Shown: piece after piece, positions 1 to 10,900 of the stretch | Position numbering within the stretch: the stretch's first letter is position 1 | Layout of the letters: every line of letters starts with the position of its first letter | DNA from: Marisa cornuarietis | Lineage: Eukaryota; Mollusca; Gastropoda; Architaenioglossa; Ampullariidae | Reading direction: 5' to 3' | Assembly (NCBI GenBank): GCA_004794655.1 | Contig: SMMW01000025.1 | Coordinates: 5,057,001-5,121,000 of the forward strand | Length of the DNA: 64,000 bases | The notes under the pieces: generated by a model | What the model was told of the DNA's origin: nothing | The model's input: only the letters and a program-made list of their open reading frames with translations | Databases searched by the model: none | Translations under genes and position numbers: made by a program

Positions 1-59
1 TCAAATTCTCTGATGACACTCCATTGCTTTCTCTTCTTAGTGAGCCAGTGTTACCCATG

Positions 60-358
60 GTGTAGTCTTGGATGAATTTATTGGCTGGTGCAATGACAAT
101 TTCTTAGAACTTAATGTAAGTAAGGCCAAGTCCCATAAATACTGTCAATGACAAGGAGGTGGAAATCATCAACACGTTTAAATACCTGGGCACCATCTTC
201 GACAGAAGACTTCGCTGTGATACCAACACTTAAGCTAATGCGAAGAAGGCTCAACAGTGCCTCTTCCTTCTCCAGAAGCTGACGCCTTTCTCCGTCTCCC
301 AGAAATTTCTTCAGCTATTTTATAGAGCCCATACGGCAAGTATGCTGTCCTTCTCGTT
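60..358 (+). mobile_element. LINE reverse transcriptase 3' fragment (decayed)
   Basis: Translating the plus strand with frame changes gives the block that follows the YxDD box in non-LTR reverse transcriptases: WCNDNFLELNVSKAK near 80-130, then NTFKYLGTIFDRRLRCDTNT near 171-231, then AKKAQQCLFLLQKL near 240-283. A stop codon and a frameshift separate the pieces, so the copy is dead. It ends abruptly near 355, where a second, related fragment begins. The layout resembles Rex1/CR1-like LINEs; the clade is an inference. Confidence 0.6.
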
Positions 359-359
359 T

Positions 360-1010
360 ATGTTATGGATCACCTGGTGGCTTGGTGTAGGCATAATGGT
401 CTGCAGCTCAATGTATCTAAGACCAAAAAGATGATAGCTGATTTCCGCAGGAACAGAGACTGTTCAGCCTCTCAACGACAAGGCCACTGAGCAGGTCAAC
501 CACTTTAGGATTCTGGGTTCCATCATCTCCAATGATCTGAGCTAGGAAGTCAATGTGGTTTCCACCATCAAGAAAGCCCAGCAGCGTGTTTACTTTCTCC
601 GCTAGTTGAAATTTGGCATAAAATGAGACATTCTGGTCCAGTTTTATGGGGCGGTGATTGAGAGTGTACTGACATAATCTGTCACCTCTGGTATGGCACC
701 ACCACCCAAAAACAGTAAGTCTTACTCGACCGAGTGGTGTGTGGAGCTAGCTGATTTATTGGCTGTTACCTACCCTGTGTGGGCACAATCTATGCCCAGC
801 GCAGTCTGTGTATGGTGCAAAAGATTGGGCAGATGCTTCTCACCTGGCCAATGGCCTGTCTCTTGCCCTCTGGGTTCAGGTATAGACTCGTTTGGGTCAG
901 AACTTCAAGGTTGATATATAGCTTCTTTGATGAAATAATAGCCTTCCTGAACTCCACTGTAGCTCGTGTCAGGACCAATACTAGCTGTCCTTTTGCAGTA
1001 TGTGAGGCAG
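360..1010 (+). mobile_element. Second LINE RT/C-terminal fragment
   Basis: This starts again at the same protein region as the preceding fragment (VMDHLVAWCRHNGLQLNVSK, 362-421), so it is a separate copy and not a continuation. It runs through a YLG-like block (HFRILGSIISNDLS) and the finger/palm tail (KKAQQRVYFLR) to a C-terminal motif of the LLPSGFRYR type near 866-893, typical of the end of such LINE proteins. Several in-frame stops are present. Both fragments lie left of the TBL3-like exons, inside or beyond that gene's next intron. Confidence 0.55.
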
Positions 1011-1231
1011 TGTCTGTGATAGAAAGGGAGTGTGGAAGTGAGGGCAAGTGAGGAAGAGGGGTAGTGTGTATGTTTACCTAGAGAGTTTTATCTGCATACA
1101 GGACCAACAGATTGAGGCTGTCCTTTGTTGTTTCAGCCATGCAACTTCTGAACGCTGCTGTGTGTGAATGAATGTAACTCATATGTAAGCCCGAACAATG
1201 ATTGTACGAACATGAATGTGGTGGTATATTG

Positions 1232-1620
1232 TACTGTAAATTTTGGATTATAAGCAGTGACTTTTGTCCCCAGCTTTAAACCCTGTGGCTTAAACAGCAA
1301 CACAGCCTGTTTGTGAATTTTTCAAATTCCGATAATTTTTTTGATGAGCTCCACATGAAAGTGATAACAATGTTACAATGTTAACTGTCCACACTTTTAA
1401 ATCAAAGCCGCATAGGATTGAAGAAATCAGATCAGCTGTTGAGGCACACACCCTATTCTTGCCAAAAACGTGACAAAATGCCCACGTTGCAGCTTTCAAG
1501 TCATATATATTTGTGACATAAACTAGTGCGGCTTATTTGTGAAAAAAAATCAAGATTTCTTTAAAATCTAGTGGATGTGGCTTATAAACACGTGCGCTCA
1601 ATAGACTGAAATGTATGGTA
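1232..1620. mobile_element. Small terminal-inverted-repeat element, hAT-like (candidate)
   Basis: The left end (TACTGTAAATTTTGGATTAT) and the reverse complement of the right end (TACCATACATTTCAGTCTAT) are imperfectly similar. The interior carries repeated GTGGCTTA(T/A)AA-type motifs in both orientations, such as GCGGCTTATTTG near 1526 and GTGGCTTATAAAC near 1577. Dispersed non-autonomous elements with CGGCTTATA-type ends are widespread in animals and are usually assigned to hAT. I see no transposase and no clean 8-bp target-site duplication, so the class is tentative. Confidence 0.35.
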
Positions 1621-1698
1621 GTTGGTCTTCTATATGGAGCTGGATCTAACTGCCCCCTGGGATAAATAAAATCTTATCATATATGCCTACAGATGATG

Positions 1699-1719
1699 AT
1701 ATATATATATATATATATT
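1699..1719. repeat. (AT)n microsatellite
   Basis: About ten AT dinucleotides lie 12 bp downstream (on the minus strand) of the splice donor that follows TBL3-like coding exon 3. Confidence 0.9.
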
Positions 1720-1735
1720 TATCAAAAAGACTCAC

Positions 1736-4366
1736 CTGACCAAATGAACTTCGAATCTTTCCTGTGTTAAGTTCCACAACTTTGACATTCTGACCACAGC
1801 AGCAAAACATGAGCTTGCCATCTTTGCTGAGCTGTATTAAAAAATATTATATTAAAGTAACACACAGCAGTGAATACCATACCTTAACTCACAAAAGAAC
1901 GACAAAGCCATAAAAGAATTCAAAAGACAGCTTAACAGATCACTGGACAACATGACCACAAACCAAATCAACTACATGATTCAACCATAACCTAAAGATG
2001 TCTTATTTACTGCCAAGACCAAATCAATTACTACTGAGAGACTACTCAACCTTGATGACATAAACTGCTATTCACATCAAACATTGTCAGCAAAGCTTTG
2101 TTTTAGCAGTGTAGAAGAAACTTTCTGCTTTCTGTACACATTTGTCAAGTGACTACATTCAGCTTAGCTATAAATTTACCAAATAAAAAAAAAAAACTGA
2201 TGCTGGAGGCAAGATTAATCCACAGTAAAAATACCAAAATGTACAGACACTAATTTCCTAAATTGTTCAAACCGATAATCACTATTTAATTACATTTTAC
2301 AAAGAATGTCTTTAATTTTTATTTGTTCTTTGAAATTTCACTGAAATGTGAATTTTAGGTTAACATCAAACTGGTAACATTGTTAGATGTCCATTTGTAA
2401 TGCCCAGGTATCCATTCAGAAGAATGCTCATTGCGCAGCAAAAAACAGAAAATAAAATAAAATAAATAAATAAAACAACAGGAAAGTAAAAAAATAAAGA
2501 CAGAAGTTTTGCTTGGTTGTTAAAAGTCCATCTTAAATAAACAAATGGGTCTTCAGTCTTTTCCGAAACGTGGCTGCTGAGGTGATGGTGGACAATGACG
2601 ATGGCAGGGCATTCCACAGTTTAGGTGCAGCGTTTCTGAAGGCCCTGGCTCCAGTGCGCTTCTTGTTTGTGTCTTCCACTGCAGGGAGACAGAAGCGTGA
2701 CTGGGAGCCAGACTGCAGGCCACGTGATGGCTGGTAAGGAGGAACTACCTCTTGTAAATAATCAGGAGCAGTTTTGAGCAGTAAGGACTAAGCAATCGAA
2801 AGCACTTTGTGATCAATGCGCTTTTTCACTGGGAGCCAGTGAAGGCGCTGTAGTATAGGAGTGATGTGCTCAGTGGATGACTTTGCACGGGTGACAATCC
2901 TGGCGGCTGTTTCGAACTCTTTGGAGTCGATCTAACTGCGTAGCAGGTATACCCCACAATGCACTATTGCAGTAGTCTAATCTGGATATGATGGTAGCCA
3001 CAGCAAGTGAGTTGGCAGCAGCTTGAGTCAGCATGGGCTGTAGTCTACCTAAAGTCCTCAAAAAGTAGTAGGATTTTGCCACAACAGAACTAACATGGTT
3101 GTACATGGAGAGTTCTGCATCTATAAACAGCCCTAGGTCCCGTACACAGTCAGCAAAGGCTATGGAGGCATCACCGACCTGCACAGCACTAATGCCGATC
3201 TGCTACCGTCTGGCCCTGGGGCCGCACAGTAACGCTTCTGTCTCGTTGAGTTTAAGACAATTCCTGATCATCCAGGCCTTCACCCCAACACAACAAGATT
3301 CAAGCCGTTGAAGATCAATCCTAGCCACTGCTGGGTCGGGGGGAAAATTGTCGAGTATCTGTGTGTCGTCAGCAAAGAACTGACGTCCCATCTAAAAACA
3401 TTCACTTACCCGTCCAAGCTGCGAAGTGTATACCGAAAATAGTAAAGGACCCAGAACAGATCCCTGTGGCACGCCACACACCAAAGGAACTACCTTGATC
3501 AGAGCTTGCAGAGCCGACAATCACTCTCTGAGATCTATCGGCAAGATAGGAGTCAATCCACTACAGCGCAGCGCCCTGGATACCAGCCTCCGACGACAGT
3601 GTCTGGAGCAGCAGGCGGTGGTTGATGGTGTCATACGCACTACTCAGGTCGAGTAATACTAAAAGCACTAAGCTGCCAGAGTTGACACTACAAAGAATGT
3701 CATTGGTCACACGAAGAAGAGCAGTTCCTTGATGTTTTATAATTCCAAACATAGTGTATTTGATCTTGCCAGTTGTCAAATTATCCTGGTTGATTTGGTT
3801 CCCTGCACCCCCTCATTGTTTAACAAATGCCTGTGATGTCAGCTGTACAAAAACAGGTTATTAGGTGAATGATAATATCATTGATATACAGGCATGGATT
3901 ATAGCTTTTTAAAAATCTGTTTATACCTGAATTGTTCCTCCAGTGTAAAATGCGTCGTATTTATCAGCAATAGTCAAGCTGCAAAAGACAAGAAACAATT
4001 AATCTCTTGTAGCCTACGTATTTAACACAATATATGTGTGTACAAGAGATGTTTTAAATCTAGAGATTATGCAGAGGTAAAACGGACAAAATTAAATAGT
4101 TTTGATTAGTTCCTCATGCATCACAAACGGATTTTATTTTGATGAACTTCTCCTGCGCTTTATTATTCCATATTTCCTATGTTCTCTGATTTGCAAGAAT
4201 GTCTGTCGCTTTTAGCCTGTCAGTACCGAAATCATGAGAAAATATTTATACGTGATGAGGTACTACAAATGTAATGATAAAAGATACGGAACAGCATAAT
4301 ATTATCTAAGAATTTAAAAGCGAACATCAATTTACACTGTACTTACTTTGTTTTAATAGAGCCCAT
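1736..4366 (-). CDS. TBL3: TBL3/UTP13-like WD40 protein, first three coding exons (gene continues off the left edge)
   Basis: Three minus-strand exons join in frame: 4347-4366 (start codon 4366-4364), 3927-3978 and 1736-1831. Each is flanked by good splice sites (donors gtaagt, gtataa, gtgagt; acceptors ttgcag, tacag). Together they encode 56 residues. The start reads MGSIKTN, followed by a block containing YDAFYTGG, then [13 protein letters not shown] and [16 protein letters not shown]. From established knowledge, TBL3 (yeast Utp13) begins with the same order: a short FKTN-type start, then (P/A)FY(K/T)GG, then the first WD40 blade. TBL3/UTP13 is a tandem-WD40 subunit of the UTP-B complex of the nucleolar small-subunit processome, which acts in early 18S rRNA processing. 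Intron 2 (1832-3926) holds an L2-like LINE. The remaining blades and the C-terminal Utp13 domain should lie left of this window. The exons are short and easy to miss; I am fairly confident because length, phase and motif order all agree. Confidence 0.82.
2360..3790 (-). mobile_element. 5'-truncated LINE (L2/CR1-like), decayed
   Basis: On the minus strand the fragments appear in the order of a non-[25 protein letters not shown] (around 3680), then FADDTQIL near 3370, then [12 protein letters not shown], then [14 protein letters not shown] near 3120, a [11 protein letters not shown] block near 2960, and a C-terminal [11 protein letters not shown] motif near 2610. Stops and frameshifts break the frame. 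The 3' end carries an (AAAT)n-like tail near 2450-2477. It lies in intron 2 of the TBL3-like gene in the same orientation. Confidence 0.8.
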
Positions 4367-4830
4367 TACAATATTCCAGGGTTTTGAAATTTACCTATGT
4401 GAAAACAACAGTAAACTCAGCCATGTGCTTCCGTCGTGGAACTCTTCTAAGAAAAACAGTAGAAAGTACCCCCATCGTCTGACCAATGAAATAAGGCGAC
4501 GTTTCCCCCTCCCCGCCTACCGCCTACGCCCGTGTCGCTGTGGCTTAGTGGCGCATATCTTTCTTGGACTTCCTGATCAAAACCCTAGACGCCGTTTCGA
4601 CGATTGTTTAAGCAGGTTTATCTCTTTACTTTCTGCAATTTGCTATGTATTCATTCCACAATCATCGCAGTACTTAATGTTTGAAAGCGTAGACTAGTTT
4701 AATTTTTGTAAGTTTATATTTTAAGGCAAGTTTGCGTTGTTAATTATCTGTCGTGCCTACGCTGCCATTCCTTCCGAATCGGGACACTGCTCATATATAG
4801 TCGCTAGTCACACACACAGAAGCACAACTA
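4367..4830. promoter_or_regulatory. Probable shared head-to-head promoter interval (TBL3-like / annexin)
   Basis: The TBL3-like start codon points left and the annexin points right. The first ~250 bp of the interval are GC-richer than the surrounding AT-rich DNA and contain a CCAAT box (GACCAATGAA, near 4480). A TATA-like element, CATATATAG, lies at 4791-4799 in the plus orientation and could serve the annexin's untranslated first exon. Transcription starts cannot be located from sequence alone. A short plus-strand ORF here (4425-4697) has no recognisable product. Confidence 0.35.
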
Positions 4831-6849
4831 GTTTAATCCAGTGCATCACATATTATTACTGATAAAGATCTTTGTGAAGTAAACCGTGCGATTAGTATGC
4901 GTATTAAAATGGATCAAATGTAAAAACCATGCCTTTATACGAATGTTGCATATTTAGGTTGATGGGATTGCAAATGTTGAGAGGTTTCTTGTTAACTGTT
5001 TGACATTATCAGTGTCCATGAGAGGTTTCGCAAGATAGCAGGGTGTGTCCAGTGACATTAGGATTTGCTGTTTTACATAAGGTTAAGAGGGATGCGTCGA
5101 TCAAAATATGTGGTTTGTGATTTTACACAAGACTCAGATTAAAGGTTAAACCTAAGGACTGATGAAAAGATAATGAAAGCTTATGGCCTAAGAAATATAC
5201 CATTTGGTGAGAATATATATGATCTCCGGCGGTACTTTGAGAACTTGTGTCCGACTTTTCCAGTGGATCTGGGACTGCAGGTGCCATAGAGTGATATACA
5301 TTATTGCAGGTTGGAACAGGTTCTTATGCATAATTGTATTGGTGGATTTTTTTTTTATTTGTGCTACTTTGATACTTCAATTCATACATTCATAATAAAG
5401 GATGGAAGAACAGCTTACCAAAATTAATTGTGTGGAAGAGAAATACAGAACTAGAAAACATTATCAAAAATAAACCCAAACAATGTATGCTTCTCCACTA
5501 AGCTGCTTAGTGTCACAAAAGCTATAGGTTCTAATTCTATGCTGTATTAAGATGGATGGAATACTGTACAGGCAAACATGCACCTTGGACATTTACATCC
5601 ATTGTAAATTAAGTGGGAGTCGTGACATTTATTATGTGTTTATGCCTACAGATAAAAGATTGCAGATAAAAGTGCATTATGTTCATTATGAAACTAAGGT
5701 AGGCAGTTGGCATCACATGACAAAATTGAATAAAAATCACATTTATTTAGCATTGCTGTCTTTATTCTAATGGATCATTAAGTTTAAAAAAATATTTTCA
5801 ACAGTTCCAAAACATCAAAGGTTTGCAAGGATTTATCATAGTAAATAAACTTAAACATGCTTTTGTACAAAGATTTGGGCTAAAACTTGATCATCTTCTG
5901 TGCTTTGTACTATATAGCGTATTTGTGCTTTTGTGGTTTGAGCATTTATATGAATGTAAGGCATTGCAAACAGGATTTATTATTATTTTTGAAGATAAAG
6001 TTAAATATTGTTTAGGATTCATTTAATGACCAGAAATAACACTTCATATCTAGTTCTGAGAGATCTTTGAGACATTCGTATTCCAGGCATGCTAAATCAT
6101 AACCTGAGTGCAACACTATTTTCTAATGACTGGGTTTACTTTATAGCAAAATACTGATTCCCCATATCAAACCAGATAACTCTATTCCGTTCAGGAGCCA
6201 CATCCTGTCTTTGTTTAGGAAGGTTAAAACCTTGTTTCCTGTTAATAACAGTAGACTTGGTGTTATGAAACATAAACTTGTGCTCAGAGCTCTTGGCTTC
6301 ATTGACATTGTGGTTTAGAATTTAGGTAATTAAATATGTACTTACCTGCCACAAAATAAAAAGAAAATATTTTTTGTAAACTAATGACAGTTTCTGCTAA
6401 CTTGTTGAGATACTGTGCTTAATTTCACATTTATGCAAAATTGTGTTTAAAAAGCCACATTACATCATCAGTCATCACTGGAGAATGATTTTAGTGAATG
6501 CACGTGTCAGAAACTGTTAATATAATTACTAATTATTATAATTAGTAAATAATTCATCTTTCATTTGTCTGACAATAGACATTTAATTTTATTCATTCGC
6601 CCTTTGAGGGATATGAAGAACTTAACATCATACACAAATAGCAGTTTATCCATACAATTTCCTCATAAAGAGCGTGAATAAAAGTAAATATAATAGAGTG
6701 TTATATAAAAAGGAAAACATAATGATACAAAAGATAAGGATGGCAATTATTTTAATGATATTAGTTTAGCATTAACATGACTTAAACCAATGACATTACT
6801 TTTGAAAACTATCAGAAATAATTTTTATAAATTGGATAGGTTTTCTCCA
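4831..6849. other. Annexin 5' intron/intergenic DNA, no gene seen
   Basis: This is AT-rich sequence with several short ORFs of no recognisable family. The annexin's untranslated first exon probably lies here or just to the left, since its first coding exon begins directly at a splice acceptor (7907-7908). I could not choose a donor site with confidence. Confidence 0.4.
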
Positions 6850-7900
6850 TACATGCTTTCTCGTGGAGCAGAAAAGACAGTTAAATTTGACTGCACTGGG
6901 ATATTTAAAAGAAAATTTAGAAATTAATCTTTTTCATTCTTGAATTAATCACAGACAAGAATATGGTGGAATTTGTCTCCAATATCACAAGCTTTACATT
7001 TTGTACAGTGTTGTTGTAATCTTGATACATTGTCAAACTGTTTAGTCTTAAGTGAAGGATTATTTAAGGTTCTAAACTTAAAATACATTACACAATCCTT
7101 GTAAGATAATAGAGTAATATAGTTTTCACAAGAGAAAGAGGCTTTATACATTCTGTAATTCTAATATGTATACATCCTTCTCATACAATTAGGAGAACCA
7201 TTTTTGGATACATTGGATTTTCAAATTTTTCTGTTGGTGTCAAATTCATGACAGCCTTAAACCAAATCTTTAACTGCAGTAAAATAGACTGAATGGATTC
7301 CATTATTCATGTACTATTTGTAGGTAAACCAGTAAGCAATACTACGCAATTTGTGTACATTAAAAAGATCAACCAATTAGAAAGCCCCACACTTCACAAC
7401 CATAAATAATATGAGCAATAATGAAGAAACACATGTATACCTACAGGAAGTGAAAGTTTTTAAAATGGGCATAGGGGTGAGAACATTGCCATATAAGCTC
7501 GATCATAAAGATTCTTTTAAGCCACTGAAAATTTATTGTTATATTTGAGTTTAAGACCTAGATATAATAAATCAAACACTTCTTCAAAATTTTCCCAATT
7601 AAACTTAGGAACAGGTAGTTTACATATTTTCTTTTTTGAAAAAAAAAAAGTTTTCTTTACATTAACAGACAAATTCCACTTGGCACAATATCTACAAAAC
7701 ATTGAATTCTTCCTATAATTTTTTTGTTTCAGATTCATATATTAGTGTCATCAGCATACAAAAGTAGGAACATCTGGTATAGGCTTTCATCATCATTAAT
7801 GATTTTGACAGATAAAGATTGCAGACCATCAGTGTTCTCTAGCAAATAGGACTTCAAATCATTTAAAAACAAAAGCAATGTCAATAGAGTTTTCACCTTG
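6850..7900 (-). mobile_element. 5'-truncated LINE reverse transcriptase, antisense to annexin
   Basis: Minus-strand translation gives LYADDT (RT active-site box, near 7745), preceded by a FLNDLKSYLLENT block (near 7850) and followed by WNLSVNVKKT (near 7670), YLGLKLKYNNKFS (near 7535) and a C-terminal CCHC-like CTKCKACDIGDKFHHILVC (6948-7004). Reading frames are broken. A QGEN-type codon string (antisense GTTTTCACCTTG at 7889-7900) shows that the RT homology runs to within 8 bp of the annexin splice acceptor. Confidence 0.75.
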
Positions 7901-7908
7901 CCTTCCAG

Positions 7909-10900
7909 ATGGGCAAGCACAAGAAGCACGGAGGGCACAGCTCTTCTTCATCCTCCAGCTCAGATTCTTCAGATGATGAGTGGAAGCATCTTCCAAAACA
8001 TGAGAAGAAGCAAAGGAAGAGATGGAAAAAGCAGATGCGAAAGGTATGTTGATCTTTAAAGAAATGCAGTGAAACAGGGAACTGCTCTTGGAGTGAACAC
8101 TTTATATTTAACATGCATTTTAGAAATTAAAGGATAGTTGCAAATATATGTAGATATCTTGTGTAGCTGTCATCCAGTGCTGCTGTGTTTTCTGCAGGTA
8201 TATTGAATAAAAGTAAGATAAAACTGTAAATAAATCATGTTTAAAACTGTGAATATTTGCCTTTTCAGGGCTTAATTGCTCCAGGCACTCTTCCTGTAAG
8301 TTTTAATTTCACGTTATTTTTAAAATAGCTTCATAGAAAAGAATGTATTAATGTATCAAGAAAATTTATAACATCATTGTGACAAATGCTCTTGCAAAAT
8401 TTAGAGATTTTTTTCATAATGTTCTCCCTCCCTTTTTTTTCATTCATATATGTACATTTACATGCTTAACGTTTCATAAAAATCCATGTACCACTTTGAG
8501 TATTATTAAATTGAGCTTTAGCTCCTTTAGTCAGAAAACTTGCTGCCGCGCTGTTAATCGTTTTACTTTGTCACTGTTTTGCTTTGTGCCTTCTGCTATG
8601 TCTGATGCCATTTCTCATTGCTCACTTCACTGATTTTAACCCTCTATTTCTATGTTTAAAAGCATGGGCTTAAAATTTATGATTTTGAAGACGATAGCGA
8701 AACTGCAGAGCCATGCTCGTGCAGCACGAGCCACGTTAGTGAGCATATCGTTGTCTGCCGGTAAGGCCACAATTGTGGCCCATCGTGCAAAGAGAGAATT
8801 ACGATTGTGGAGCAGAGCCACGATCGTGGCTCTTCGCGCTCTGCCGGTAAACCCACCTTCGTGGCTTTTCGCGCTGAAATGGTTAACCCTCTTAGCACGA
8901 CTTAAAAATGAACATTACAATGACTAGCTTATAACTGAAGACTGTGAAGATGACGGTGGGTGAAGTTTGTTTTTTATTATTGCTGAGGTAAACATTAGAC
9001 CAAGAAACCTATACATTTCTGGAAAAGAGAAAACTTGAACTTTGCAATAAAAGTAATGAAAATCGCCTTTCCTGTGCTACCCGGCAAAGCCACGATTGTG
9101 GCCCATCCTGACCAAAGGGTTAAGAGAAATAAGGACACACTTGTAGTTTTTAGAGTTCTTTATAACTAAGTACTCACTGGCTTGTTAGAAAGTCTTTGCA
9201 AGAACAAAGAGAAATAATTTTGATAAATTCTTCTAAACTGTGTCTTTTCTGTCACTTCAGTTCTTAAATAAACATATCTTTCTATCATGCCAGGCCAGTC
9301 TGCTTTTTTATATTGGCATTTTCAAAGATACAGCTCTCACTATTTTAGATGATTACCATCCTAAAATCTTTTTTGTCATTACCCCTTTATCACATTTGGC
9401 TCAATTTCGTTTCAATATCTTATCATAGTTCTGTTAGTTTTACACTTACTTAATATGGTCCCTCCTTTGTTATCCTGCCACCATCTGTCCAACACAGATG
9501 TTGGAAAAGTGAGGGTGGTGAAATTAAGAAAACTATAGATCCATAACTAAAGGTAAGGTCTCGTAGATAAACAACAGGTAAAGAGGGCACAAACACAGTT
9601 CACTGCCAATGCAGACTTGACAAACCTAGAAACCAACAGAAAAAGAGGGCACAAGAGTAGACAACACCTGTGGGGCCACAAAACTGACCCTCCCCAACCC
9701 TTTACTACCTTCACTCACCTCCCCCATACCCACATTCCCCAAAGATCCCTATCCCCCACACTGTGAAATTATTCTGAGGTGGAAGCACTTTTCCTTTATA
9801 AACCAATTAAAAAAAAACAAAACTAAGGGTAGCTTAGGGGTTAACAGGTTGCGAGATTATGATTTGAGATTGTAATCTGGACTGGTACAGTAGTAATGAT
9901 ACTTTCTAGGATAATATTCATGATGAAAGTTGCATGATGGCTCCTCCCTATCAGATTAAAAAAAAAACTATTTCTAAACTTAGATTTTCTGCTGCTGCAT
10001 AAAGTTGGTCAGGATGAACATAACTGTTCTTTCTCTCTTTCTGTGTTGTGTATGTGTGTGTGAATATTTATACATATATTATAAGCATTCAGTTTATGTT
10101 CTTGATCTTAGCAGTCTATTGCCACAAACAAGGATATTTGGTAGAAAGCCTTGACTTTGTGACTTGTTGATGTTTGTTCTGTTAATAGTAAGAAAGGAAG
10201 GTGTAGTCACTGTTAATTTTCTTATGAATGTTTGGGTCTGGTGGGATGCAGCCATGGCATGCAGGAGGTCATGGAGTCTATCCTGCTGCCCATGGAGTTC
10301 CACATGGTGGACATCATGGAGTTCCCCATGGTGGACATCATGGAGTTCCCCATGGAGGATATCCTCAGGCTTATCCACCTGCACCTGGAATGGGAGTGCC
10401 TGGTGCCCCTCCAGGGGCCTACCCCCCTCCTCCTGCAGCATATGGAGCTCCAGGTCAACAGCCCTATCCTGGTGCATACCCTGGTGAGTGAGAGGAAAAA
10501 GAGTCTGTGGGAGTGTCATTTCGTGCGAACATGAAAGGTTTGATTATGCGTGTGCACAAGTTGCTCACAAACATTATTTGAAAATTTTACTTGCTATTGC
10601 AGAATAATGCTGGCACATATACCATGCAGTTGAATTAAAGTGTAGAGATTTGTGTATTCTCCACCTGATAAATCAGTGCCTGCTTACAGTGTGTTCTTAT
10701 CCTGTCATTGTAAGAATCATTGTTATATTATTGTTAGGTGTGTACAGCACACATAACCGTTGGATGTTGTTTGTAACTTGATCATTTTGAAATATTTAGG
10801 ACCTCCTCCTGCTGCCCCTCATGGTGGATACCCACCCCCTGGCGTTGGACCAGGAGGCTTTGCTCCACCTGGGTGTAAGTATTCTTTTGTACTAACACAT

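Noticed and set aside
1860..2160. Possible LINE C-terminal scrap ([14 protein letters not shown])
   Set aside because: Too short and generic to separate from chance.
9830..9930. tRNA-like head (GGTAGCTTAGGGGTTAA) after the LINE tail copy
   Set aside because: No convincing B box at the right distance.
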